Assembly: GCA_041691015.1 (NCBI GenBank)
Contig: JBEPVN010000002.1
Coordinates: 1 to 64,000, forward strand
From: JBBSJT01 sp041691015
GTDB lineage: Bacteria > Chlamydiota > Chlamydiia > Chlamydiales > Parachlamydiaceae
Reading direction: 5' to 3'
Length of the DNA: 64,000 nucleotides
Shown: in pieces, positions 8,725 to 15,808 of the stretch
How the letters are laid out: the number at the start of each line of letters is the position of its first letter
Numbering within the stretch: position 1 is the first letter of the stretch
Made by a program: the position numbers and the translations under genes
Notes under the pieces: model-generated
What the model saw: only the letters and a program-made list of their open reading frames with translations
Databases searched by the model: none
What the model was told of the DNA's origin: nothing

Positions 8725-8742
8725 GAATTCCTTCTCCTATAC

Positions 8743-9300
8743 TTAAGCTAGTACCGATACCGGTAAATTTTTAAATGGTAGACCAAGTGATCTCAGCAAT
8801 TCAATGCACTCTGCATCTTTTTCAGCTGTAGTCACAAACGTGATGTTCATCCCTTGGGCGCGTTTAACATTGTCCAGATTAATTTCTGGAAATATTTGTT
8901 GATCAGTTAATCCTAAAGTATAGTTTCCCCGACCGTCACATTTCGTTTCAAATCCTCTAAAGTCTCCGATACGCGGGCAAACAATGTTGAAGAATCTATC
9001 GATAAAATCAAACATACGTTTTCCGCGAAGAGTAACTTTGATACCAATTGGTTGACCTTCACGAAGTTTAAAATTTGAAATTGCCTTTTTAGCCTTCACA
9101 ATCACCGGTTTTTGGCCGGAAAGCAATGTTAATTCATTTACGCAATCTTGTATAGAGTTTTTATCCTTCGAAGCTTCTGCGATTCCCATGTTGATGACTA
9201 TTTTCTTCAACGCAGGTATCATCATAGGATTGGAATACTCAAATTTTTTGAGCAATTCCCCTTTTACTTCTTCTAGATATTTTTTGTACAACCTAGCCAT
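8743..9300 (-). CDS. rplE: 50S ribosomal protein L5
   Basis: L5 of 185 aa, a 5S rRNA and P-site tRNA contact in the central protuberance. Features are NPMMIPALKKIVINMGIAEA near residue 25, the LTLLSGQKPVIVKAKKAISNFKLREGQPIG block, and NYTLGLTDQQIFPEI. It starts 23 bases after rplX. Confidence 0.97.
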   Translation of the reverse strand: MARLYKKYLEEVKGELLKKFEYSNPMMIPALKKIVINMGIAEASKDKNSIQDCVNELTLLSGQKPVIVKAKKAISNFKLREGQPIGIKVTLRGKRMFDFIDRFFNIVCPRIGDFRGFETKCDGRGNYTLGLTDQQIFPEINLDNVKRAQGMNITFVTTAEKDAECIELLRSLGLPFKNLPVSVLA

Positions 9301-9323
9301 TTTAATCTTAACTCTTTTTAAAT

Positions 9324-9683
9324 TTATGATTTTTTGATTGAACGATAAACCACTTGTTTCTCATCAGCTTTATAAAAAAGCTCTCGTTCGCCATTTTCAT
9401 TTTGGCTTACTTTAAGCTTCAATGGTTTACCCAACGCATCACAAACACGCAAATTGGACAAGTGGATAGGTTTTTCCAACTCCACAATCCCGCCTTTTGG
9501 ATTTGCTTGATCTGCTTTAACATGTTTCTTACGAACGTTCAACCCTTGAACTACTGCTTTTTCTCCCATACGTTTAAGTACGGTTCCAGTCTGTCCACGG
9601 TAGTTTCCTGCAATGGCGATTACTTTATCGCCTTTGCGAATTCTATTATTTAATTTTTTATTTTCTGGCTTTTTATTATTCAT
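9324..9683 (-). CDS. rplX: 50S ribosomal protein L24
   Basis: L24 of 119 aa, an assembly initiator next to the exit tunnel. The KOW motif is seen in RKGDKVIAIAGNYRGQTGTVLKR (~residues 17-39), followed by GLNVRKKHVKADQANPKGGIVELEKPIHLSNL. The N-terminus (MNNKKPENKKLNNR) is a Lys/Asn-rich extension relative to E. coli. Confidence 0.97.
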   Translation of the reverse strand: MNNKKPENKKLNNRIRKGDKVIAIAGNYRGQTGTVLKRMGEKAVVQGLNVRKKHVKADQANPKGGIVELEKPIHLSNLRVCDALGKPLKLKVSQNENGERELFYKADEKQVVYRSIKKS

Positions 9684-9699
9684 CAGTTTTGCCTTTTCT

Positions 9700-10071
9700 T
9701 TAAATCACTTCAGGAGCTAAGGAAGCGATTTTCATAAAATTTTTATCACGGATTTCACGGGCTACTGGCCCAAAAACACGAGTTCCTTTTGGATTGTTTT
9801 TTTCATCAATGATAACACAAGCATTATGATCAAATCTTAGCTTTGTGCCGTCCGGACGGTTAATGTATTTTTTTTGTCTTATAATAACAGCCTGAACAAC
9901 ATCACCCTTCTTAGTGCTACTATCAGGGGTTGCATCTTGGACAGAACAAATAATAATATCGCCAACTGCAGCATAACGGCGTCTTGTTCCACCTTTTATT
10001 CCAAAACATTTAACTCGTTTTGCACCCGAGTTATCTGCAACTTCCAGCTGGGTTTCTTTTTGTATTGCCAT
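9700..10071 (-). CDS. rplN: 50S ribosomal protein L14
   Basis: L14 of 123 aa, at the subunit interface. It begins MAIQKETQLEVADNSGAKRVKCFGIKGG and ends VFGPVAREIRDKNFMKIASLAPEVI, both typical. It starts 27 bases after rpsQ. Confidence 0.97.
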   Translation of the reverse strand: MAIQKETQLEVADNSGAKRVKCFGIKGGTRRRYAAVGDIIICSVQDATPDSSTKKGDVVQAVIIRQKKYINRPDGTKLRFDHNACVIIDEKNNPKGTRVFGPVAREIRDKNFMKIASLAPEVI

Positions 10072-10098
10072 AACTTACTAACTCCACTATTTTTTGGA

Positions 10099-10356
10099 TT
10101 ACGCCGAAGCGACAACCCGCCATCTTTTTAGTTTTGACATTGGTCTTGTTTCAATAACAGTAACTTCGTCGCCGATCTCTAATTTCTTCACATCATTGTG
10201 TGCATAAACTTTTGTGGCCTGTGTAATCACTTTGCCATATTGAGGGTGACGTATTCTACGTTCAATTTTGACAACGACTGTCTTGTCCATTTTATTAGAA
10301 ACTACAGTTCCTTTACGAACTTTGCGCTTGTTTCTTACTTCTAGTTCATTATCCAT
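10099..10356 (-). CDS. rpsQ: 30S ribosomal protein S17
   Basis: S17 of 85 aa, a primary 16S rRNA-binding OB-fold protein. Motifs are RKGTVVSNKMDKTVVVKIERR and the ending IGDEVTVIETRPMSKLKRWRVV. It starts 20 bases after rpmC. Confidence 0.97.
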   Translation of the reverse strand: MDNELEVRNKRKVRKGTVVSNKMDKTVVVKIERRIRHPQYGKVITQATKVYAHNDVKKLEIGDEVTVIETRPMSKLKRWRVVASA

Positions 10357-10376
10357 GATTTTCCTTCAAGCCACGC

Positions 10377-10580
10377 TTATTGTTTTGCCAATTGTTTCTG
10401 ATGCATCACTGTCAGCAACCTGGCGATATCTTTTCTTTTCTCACGAATTAAATGCGGTTTTTCTGCTTTTTTCGCTAGTTTAGCTTCGTTTACGAGACGG
10501 AAAAGGGACTTTTGATATTCACCGTGAATCGCTTCCAATTCCTCGATAGCTTGGTCTCTTAAATCTTTTGCTTTTAACAT
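10377..10580 (-). CDS. rpmC: 50S ribosomal protein L29
   Basis: L29 of 67 aa, a two-helix protein beside the exit tunnel that helps dock SRP and trigger factor. It begins MLKAKDLRDQAIEELEA and contains IREKRKDIARLLTVMHQK, matching the family's R..IARi.Tvl signature. It is nine bases after rplP. Confidence 0.95.
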   Translation of the reverse strand: MLKAKDLRDQAIEELEAIHGEYQKSLFRLVNEAKLAKKAEKPHLIREKRKDIARLLTVMHQKQLAKQ

Positions 10581-10589
10581 ATTTCCACC

Positions 10590-11009
10590 TTAAACTTGTT
10601 CTACACGTTCAACAAAACGTGTCTTTAAACCTAACTTAGCAGCAGCTCTTCTAAGAGCACTTTGAGCAAGCTCTCTTGGAACGTTTCCTACTTCAAAAAG
10701 TATTCTTCCAGGCTTGACTACAGCTACCCAATGATCAACAGCACCTTTACCTTTTCCCATACGTACTTCAGCCGGCTTTTTAGTAATCGGCTTATCAGGA
10801 AAAATCCTGATCCATACTTTACCGCGGCGTTGGAAAAAGCGGTTAATTGTTACACGGCAAGCTTCGATTTGCTGGTTAGTAATCCAACCGCGCTCTAAAA
10901 CTTGTATTCCGAATTCACCAAAATGTACGAAAGCTGCCCCTTTGCTTAATCCAGCAAATTGACCTTTCTGCATCTTGCGATGTTTTGTCTTCTTTGGCAT
11001 TAAAGGCAT
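10590..11009 (-). CDS. rplP: 50S ribosomal protein L16
   Basis: L16 of 139 aa, which helps position the A-site tRNA. PKKTKHRKMQKG, INRFFQRRGKVWIRIFPDKP and RMGKGKGAVDHWVAVVKPG are family signatures. The first ATG (11009) is preceded at good distance by GGGAGG, which lies inside the last codons of rpsC, so this start is preferred over the ATG three codons later. Two bases separate it from the rpsC stop. Confidence 0.96.
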   Translation of the reverse strand: MPLMPKKTKHRKMQKGQFAGLSKGAAFVHFGEFGIQVLERGWITNQQIEACRVTINRFFQRRGKVWIRIFPDKPITKKPAEVRMGKGKGAVDHWVAVVKPGRILFEVGNVPRELAQSALRRAAAKLGLKTRFVERVEQV

Positions 11010-11011
11010 GG

Positions 11012-11656
11012 TTAGTTACCTCCCTTAGTCTCTGTGTCTTCACCTTTATAGATCCAGACTTTAACTCCGATACTTCCGTAAGTAGTTTCAGCACGGCCCA
11101 TTGCGTAGTCAATATCTGCTCTTATAGTATGAAGAGGAGTACTTCCTTCTTTATACCATTCGGTACGGGCAATTTCAGCTCCGCCGATACGTCCTGAACA
11201 CTCAACTTTAATACCAAGCGCGCCAGCTTCCATAGCAGCTTGCATTGCTTTTTTCATTGCGCGTCTAAATGGAATTCTACGCTCTAATTGTTTGGCAATT
11301 GCGTCCGCAACAATTTTTGCATCGATGTCTGGTCTTTTAATCTCTTCTACTTCAACCCAAACTTCTTTTCCGGTAAGTTTGAAAAGTTCTGATTTGAGAA
11401 TGTCAATCTCAGCACCTTTCTTACCAATTACCAGACCAGGTCTTGCAGTAGCAATCGTCACTTCAATTTTTTCACTCATACGACGTATCTTAATTTGAGA
11501 AGCACCGGCACAAGCTGGTTTCTTTAATAAGAAAGTACGGATCTTATGATCTTCTATGAGTAAATTGCCAAACTCTTGTTTATTCGCATACCACTTTGAG
11601 CGCCAGTTGCGATTACGAACAAGGCGAAAGCCCGTCGGGTTCGTTTTTTGTCCCAT
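11012..11656 (-). CDS. rpsC: 30S ribosomal protein S3
   Basis: S3 of 214 aa, at the mRNA entry tunnel with helicase-like function. It begins MGQKTNPTGFRLVRNRNWRSKW. A KH domain lies around residues 40-110, with ARPGLVIGKKGAEID carrying the GxxG loop as IGKKG. The C-terminal domain has RRIPFRRAMKKAMQAAMEAGALGIKVE and GRIGGAEIARTEWYKEG. The last codons provide the ribosome site of rplP. Confidence 0.97.
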   Translation of the reverse strand: MGQKTNPTGFRLVRNRNWRSKWYANKQEFGNLLIEDHKIRTFLLKKPACAGASQIKIRRMSEKIEVTIATARPGLVIGKKGAEIDILKSELFKLTGKEVWVEVEEIKRPDIDAKIVADAIAKQLERRIPFRRAMKKAMQAAMEAGALGIKVECSGRIGGAEIARTEWYKEGSTPLHTIRADIDYAMGRAETTYGSIGVKVWIYKGEDTETKGGN

Positions 11657-11668
11657 TAAATTAACTCC

Positions 11669-12004
11669 TTATTCAGTACTAACGATCACTGTGAAGTGAC
11701 TTGTTCTTTTCAAGATCGCATGTTGACCACCACGGTTTTTAGGCTTTGAGCGTTTTAACCTCGGGCCTTCATCAACGCGAACTTCTTTAACTTTCAGGTT
11801 TTCGCTTCTTGCATCCAACTGACTTTCGGCGTTGGCTACAGCACTATCCAGGGTCTTGATTAAGAGACGTCCACCTTTCATGCTACAGAAAGTGAGCTGT
11901 GTCCTTGCGTTCGCCACTGTCTGCCCGCGAATTAACGCTGCAGCAAGACGCGCTTTACGCGGACTTATACGTATATATTTAGTAATCGCTTTAGCTTCCA
12001 TCAT
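11669..12004 (-). CDS. rplV: 50S ribosomal protein L22
   Basis: L22 of 111 aa; its beta-hairpin lines the peptide exit tunnel. It has the RISPRKARLAAALIRGQ motif near the N-terminus and the tunnel hairpin region VDEGPRLKRSKPKNRGGQHAILKRTSHFTVIV at the C-terminus. It starts 14 bases after rpsS. Confidence 0.97.
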   Translation of the reverse strand: MMEAKAITKYIRISPRKARLAAALIRGQTVANARTQLTFCSMKGGRLLIKTLDSAVANAESQLDARSENLKVKEVRVDEGPRLKRSKPKNRGGQHAILKRTSHFTVIVSTE

Positions 12005-12018
12005 ATTTTCTGTAACCT

Positions 12019-12270
12019 TTACTTCTTAATTGGGTGGCCCTTAAACGTACGAGTTGGTGAAAATTCACCTAAACGATGTCCAACCATATTCTCGGAAACA
12101 AAAACGGAAATAAATTTTTTTCCATTATGTACTTCGAAAGTAAGACCAATCATTTCAGGGATAATCATCGAACGTCTAGACCATGTTTTAATCGGTTTTT
12201 TAATTCCTGATGTGACCTTTTTCAATAAATGATGATCAACAAAAGGACCTTTTTTTAAGGATCTTGCCAT
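12019..12270 (-). CDS. rpsS: 30S ribosomal protein S19 (short form)
   Basis: S19 of 83 aa, in the head of the small subunit beside S13. MARSLKKGPFVDHHLLKKV, KPIKTWSRRSMIIPEMIG and ENMVGHRLGEFSPTRTFKGH are canonical. It is about five residues shorter than the ~88-92 aa usual for the family: the loop between the first helix (LLKKV) and KPIKTWSRR is reduced to TSGIK. It begins two bases after the rplB stop, so it is probably translationally coupled to it. Confidence 0.96.
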   Translation of the reverse strand: MARSLKKGPFVDHHLLKKVTSGIKKPIKTWSRRSMIIPEMIGLTFEVHNGKKFISVFVSENMVGHRLGEFSPTRTFKGHPIKK

Positions 12271-12272
12271 AC

Positions 12273-13118
12273 CTATCTCTTCCTTCGATCTTTAACAATA
12301 AACTTAAGCGATTTCTTCTGAGATCTTGTTCGAAGTCCGCGTGTATACATAGCCCAAGGAGTTTGTGGAATATTACCTCTATGTTTACCTTCACCACCAC
12401 CGTGTGGGTGATCGACAGGATTCATAGCTGTACCACGAACTGTAGGACGAACACCTTTCCAACGCATACGTCCAGCTTTACCTTCAACGCGTAAGTTGTA
12501 TTCAGAATTTGAAACAGTCCCAAATGTTGCATAACAATCTTCATTGATCAATCGAGTTTCACCAGAAGGCATACGTAAGGTTGCATAACCTCCGCTTCTT
12601 GCCATCAGCTGAGCTGAAAGACCTGCTGAACGGACTAAAACAGCGCCTTTACCCGGATACATTTCAATGTTATGAATTGTAGAACCAAGGGGCATATATT
12701 TTAGTTGCATGCAAGAACCAATAGTAAATGGAGGCTCTTTGCTTGTTTTTACAGTATCGCCGGCTTTTAGACCATGTGGGGCAATAATGTAACGTTTTTC
12801 ACCATCAGCATAATTCAAAAGCGCAATATAAGCTGAACGGTTCGGATCGTACTCAATTGAGGCAACACGTGCAGGAATATCTATCTTATCACGTTTGAAG
12901 TCAATGATACGGTAGTGACGTTTATGTCCGCCACCTTTGTGTCGACAGGTAATATGTCCATTATTATTGCGGCCGTTCGTGCGTTTCTTTGTTAAAAGAA
13001 GTGATTTAGTAGGCTTTACAACAGCTTTTTTACCTTCAACTGCGCGCGTTAATTCTAGATTAGCAGGTAAAACTAATTGACGCGTTCCAGGTGTAATAGG
13101 TCGATATTTTTTTAACAT
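12273..13118 (-). CDS. rplB: 50S ribosomal protein L2
   Basis: L2 of 281 aa, needed for subunit association and peptidyl transferase function. The conserved C-terminal MNPVDHPHGGGEGKHRGN block, including the functionally important histidine of HPHGGGEG, is intact. N-terminal KKRTNGRNNNGHITCRHKGGGHKRHYR is also typical. It starts 20 bases after rplW. Confidence 0.98.
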   Translation of the reverse strand: MLKKYRPITPGTRQLVLPANLELTRAVEGKKAVVKPTKSLLLTKKRTNGRNNNGHITCRHKGGGHKRHYRIIDFKRDKIDIPARVASIEYDPNRSAYIALLNYADGEKRYIIAPHGLKAGDTVKTSKEPPFTIGSCMQLKYMPLGSTIHNIEMYPGKGAVLVRSAGLSAQLMARSGGYATLRMPSGETRLINEDCYATFGTVSNSEYNLRVEGKAGRMRWKGVRPTVRGTAMNPVDHPHGGGEGKHRGNIPQTPWAMYTRGLRTRSQKKSLKFIVKDRRKR

Positions 13119-13138
13119 TTATCTTTCCTAGCCTCTTG

Positions 13139-13474
13139 TTATACGTTGTCCAAGCTGTCGCCTTTTTCCAAGGTAACAACCGCTTTTTTAAATGCAGATG
13201 TATTACCTAAGCGACCACGCACTCGTCTTGCTTTCGGTTTAACATTAATCGTGTTGACAGCAACAACCTTAATATTTTTTTCGCGATAAATCTCTTCTAG
13301 CGCAACTGCGATCTCATGTTTATTTGCCTTATTATCGACAATAAAAACATATTTTGGAGATTCACAACGCTTAAGAGAAACATTGCTCTCAGCATTTTTT
13401 AAATTTTGAAGCATCATCGCTTTTTCTGTCACATGTTGATGCTTGATAACATGATAGGGATTTTTATTAATCAT
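13139..13474 (-). CDS. rplW: 50S ribosomal protein L23
   Basis: L23 of 111 aa, the docking site for trigger factor and SRP at the exit tunnel. It carries the family pattern YVFIVDNKANKHEIAVALEEIYREKNIKVVAVNTINVKPKARRVRGRLG (~residues 43-91). The N-terminal part includes an extra segment (NLKNAESNVSLKRCESPK) compared with E. coli. It starts 10 bases after rplD. Confidence 0.96.
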   Translation of the reverse strand: MINKNPYHVIKHQHVTEKAMMLQNLKNAESNVSLKRCESPKYVFIVDNKANKHEIAVALEEIYREKNIKVVAVNTINVKPKARRVRGRLGNTSAFKKAVVTLEKGDSLDNV

Positions 13475-13484
13475 TCTAATTCCT

Positions 13485-14168
13485 TTAAGTTAACCAGTCA
13501 TTCAACTCATTAAAAGCAGCTTCAGTCATCACGATATTTCTCGCTCTCATGACATCATATCCACTAATATTAGTCGCGAGTGAAAACTCGGCCTTTGGGA
13601 TATTGCGCATACTCTTGATAAAGTTGTCGTGTTTTTCAGTTTGCACACTAACACGCTTTACAACATCTTCCGTTTTCACTTCAGCATATTGACCTTCGCC
13701 GAGAAACAGAATGATACCGGTTAGGCCGGCTTTTTCAATAAACTCTGCAACAGTTTTTGTTCTTGGTTCTTTAACATCTATTGAATCCAAGATAAAAATG
13801 TGATTCTCTCTAATTTTCTCTGAAATCAAAAAGCGGATCGCAGCTTTGCGTTCTTTTTTGTTGATTTTCACATGTTGATCAAATTTTGGTCTTGGACCAA
13901 ATACTCGACCGCCACCTTTATACTGAGGAGATGATAATCTACCTTGACGCGCTCTACCGCCACCTTTTTGAGGATGGGGTTTCTTCGTTGAGTGATTAAC
14001 TTCTGCTCGAGTCTTTGTATTGGCTGACCATTGTCTTGCGTTCGCGCGCAATGCAACAATATAGTCTTTGATCATCTGGCCATTAGCTTCTGCTAATGTA
14101 AGCACTTCGCTTACAGCAACATTACCAACTTCCTGGCCTGCGAGATTATATTTTTTTAGTGTTGACAC
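13485..14168 (-). CDS. rplD: 50S ribosomal protein L4
   Basis: L4 of 227 aa; in E. coli it also represses the S10 operon by binding the mRNA leader. TRAEVNHSTKKPHPQKGGGRARQGRLSSPQYKGGGRVFGPRP (~residues 53-94) is the tunnel-lining loop region. The C-terminal domain ends in ARNIVMTEAAFNELNDWL. As gene 2 of this operon it could still act on the rplC leader, which holds a small hairpin, but that is inference. Confidence 0.97.
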   Translation of the reverse strand: MSTLKKYNLAGQEVGNVAVSEVLTLAEANGQMIKDYIVALRANARQWSANTKTRAEVNHSTKKPHPQKGGGRARQGRLSSPQYKGGGRVFGPRPKFDQHVKINKKERKAAIRFLISEKIRENHIFILDSIDVKEPRTKTVAEFIEKAGLTGIILFLGEGQYAEVKTEDVVKRVSVQTEKHDNFIKSMRNIPKAEFSLATNISGYDVMRARNIVMTEAAFNELNDWLT

Positions 14169-14187
14169 AATTTAACTCCACACAATC

Positions 14188-14865
14188 TTATTTTTTAGCA
14201 TGTTTCTTGGTATTGGTTTTTTTTACTGCTTGCGAAATGTAAACCAATCCATTTACTGGTCCCGGGACTTGACCTTTCACGACAATTACATTTTCAGCGC
14301 CATGTATTTTGACTACTTGCACATTTTGCACTGTTTTTTGCTCATAACCCATATGGCTTGCACGTTTTCCACCAGGAAAGCAACGACCAGGAGTCGTACG
14401 CATACCGGTTGAACCTGCATGTCTATGAAAGCTAGAACCGTGAGAAGCAGGGCCGCCGGCGAAATGATAAAGTTTCATCACACCTTGGTAACCTTTACCT
14501 TTTGTAATGCCTATCACATCAACAAAAGCAATCTCAGCAAACATATCAACATTTAGCTCTTGACCTAGACTGAACTCTGTTACTGCATCGACACGAGATT
14601 CAACTAGATACTTACGAGGCTCTACAGAAGCTTTGGCAAAGTGACCTCTCATCGGCTTCGTTGTTCTTCTATTCAACGTGCGAGGATCTTTAACTTTTAC
14701 TTTTTCAAAGCTTGATTGAATGGCATTGTAGCCATCCGTTTCTTTTGTTTTAATTTGTGTTATGATATTTGGTTCAGCTTCAATAACAGTTCCGACAATC
14801 ACGTTGCCTTTGTCATCAAAAACTTGAATCATACCACGTTTTTTACCCATTAGCTTAAGCGCCAT
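14188..14865 (-). CDS. rplC: 50S ribosomal protein L3
   Basis: L3 of 225 aa and first gene of the operon; it reaches the peptidyl transferase centre. It begins MALKLMGKKRGMIQVFDDKGN and has the signature GITKGKGYQGVMKLYHFAGGPASHGSSFHRHAGSTG (~residues 110-145). The start at 14865 is chosen because GAAGGA precedes it at 10 bases and the family begins here; an in-frame ATG six codons earlier overlaps that site. rpsJ, normally the first gene of the S10 operon, is missing. Confidence 0.97.
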   Translation of the reverse strand: MALKLMGKKRGMIQVFDDKGNVIVGTVIEAEPNIITQIKTKETDGYNAIQSSFEKVKVKDPRTLNRRTTKPMRGHFAKASVEPRKYLVESRVDAVTEFSLGQELNVDMFAEIAFVDVIGITKGKGYQGVMKLYHFAGGPASHGSSFHRHAGSTGMRTTPGRCFPGGKRASHMGYEQKTVQNVQVVKIHGAENVIVVKGQVPGPVNGLVYISQAVKKTNTKKHAKK

Positions 14866-14896
14866 AATGCTTAAATCCTTCACTCATATGATACTA

Positions 14897-14915
14897 TCGC
14901 TATAAACTATAGCGA
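14897..14915 (-). promoter_or_regulatory. Leader hairpin upstream of rplC
   Basis: A perfect palindrome TCGCTATA-AAC-TATAGCGA lies about 30 bases upstream of the L3 start, inside the presumed leader of the ribosomal operon. It has no U-tract, so it is not an intrinsic terminator. A role in autoregulation is possible but not shown. The rest of the 265-base gap between rplC and the next gene contains a weak promoter match and nothing else I can identify. Confidence 0.4.
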
Positions 14916-15019
14916 CCTGACTTATTTTATGCAATAATTGTTTAGAATCGACTACCTTATTGACTAGTGAAAAGCTGCGCACGAGATGCGTTCTTAATCA
15001 GAGCTTCAAAGGGACTTTC

Positions 15020-15046
15020 ATTCTAACAAACTCTTCCCTTTTTCAA
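15020..15046 (-). promoter_or_regulatory. Weak candidate promoter for the ribosomal operon
   Basis: Minus-strand TTGAAA (15041-15046) and TAGAAT (15020-15025) lie upstream of rplC, which would give a leader of about 150 bases. The spacing is only 15 bases, so this is a suggestion from consensus matching. Confidence 0.3.
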
Positions 15047-15130
15047 GAGAAAAACCTGTTTTTAAAGCATCTTTTTTTATGCTTAAAATAGGAGGTTATC
15101 AGAAGTATTGTTTTTTTAACAACACATTTC

Positions 15131-15697
15131 TTAATTATTTTTACTTTCCGGACTAAAACCTTGCTTAGAGGATATCTTAAAGTTCTTTTTTATATTCACC
15201 ACTATTGTCTCACCATCTTTTAAAAGTCGTTTTTTCATAAATTTACTGACATCTACCTCTTCTTTAAAAGAATATATAATAGGTAAATCCGTAAATTTGG
15301 AACTTTTGGGGACTGTGAGCTCCTCTAATTTCCCATCGTAAAATTTCAAGTAAATTTTTATCATTTTTATACATGATACCTTGATACATTGACCTTTCTT
15401 CAATAGATTCTTCAATTTAACACCTTTTAAATCAGCTGTTGTTTTCGGCACTGCAAGCGCTACCAAATCTTCAATTTTAGAGCCGCGTTTGACCAAATAT
15501 TTTCCCGGAGCTTCCACTTCGCCCTCTATGAAAACTTCCATGTCAGACTTCACAAGATTATGCGAATTTTTTTCAACTTCTGGAACACTTTGACCATCGA
15601 AGGAATGCGATGACAGAGTTAAAATAATTAATAGGATAATTAGAAAAACAATAACCAGCCATTCCTGTGTCAAAAGATTATTTTCATTTTTTTGCAT
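15131..15697 (-). CDS. Membrane-anchored SLBB-like protein
   Basis: Protein of 188 aa. A hydrophobic helix near residues 13-29 (WLVIVFLIILLIILTLS) should anchor it in the inner membrane with the rest outside. Residues ~53-110 (VFIEGEVEAPGKYLVKRGSKIEDLVALA, then GQCIKV) match the pattern of SLBB/ComEA-type soluble ligand-binding beta-grasp domains. A second, poorer copy may follow (~120-175, ending LLKDGETIVVNI). SLBB domains occur in polysaccharide export and DNA-uptake proteins; the ligand here is unknown. It starts just after the terminator of the upstream repeat-protein gene, so its promoter is unclear. Confidence 0.7.
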   Translation of the reverse strand: MQKNENNLLTQEWLVIVFLIILLIILTLSSHSFDGQSVPEVEKNSHNLVKSDMEVFIEGEVEAPGKYLVKRGSKIEDLVALAVPKTTADLKGVKLKNLLKKGQCIKVSCIKMIKIYLKFYDGKLEELTVPKSSKFTDLPIIYSFKEEVDVSKFMKKRLLKDGETIVVNIKKNFKISSKQGFSPESKNN

Positions 15698-15717
15698 GTT
15701 TGATTTGTATTAAAGGT

Positions 15718-15760
15718 TAAAAAAAAAGCTGCAAAATTCTAAAAAGAACTTTACAGCTTT
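15718..15760 (-). terminator. Intrinsic terminator after the repeat-protein gene
   Basis: On the minus strand a 16-bp imperfect stem (AAAGCTGTAAAGTTCT with AGAATTTTGCAGCTTT) and a TTTT loop is followed by a U-rich tract (15719-15727), about 50 bases past the stop of the Inc-like repeat gene. Confidence 0.75.
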
Positions 15761-15808
15761 TGAGGAATTTAACATTTTTACTGAATGTTAGTCCATTTCA
15801 AAAATAGT

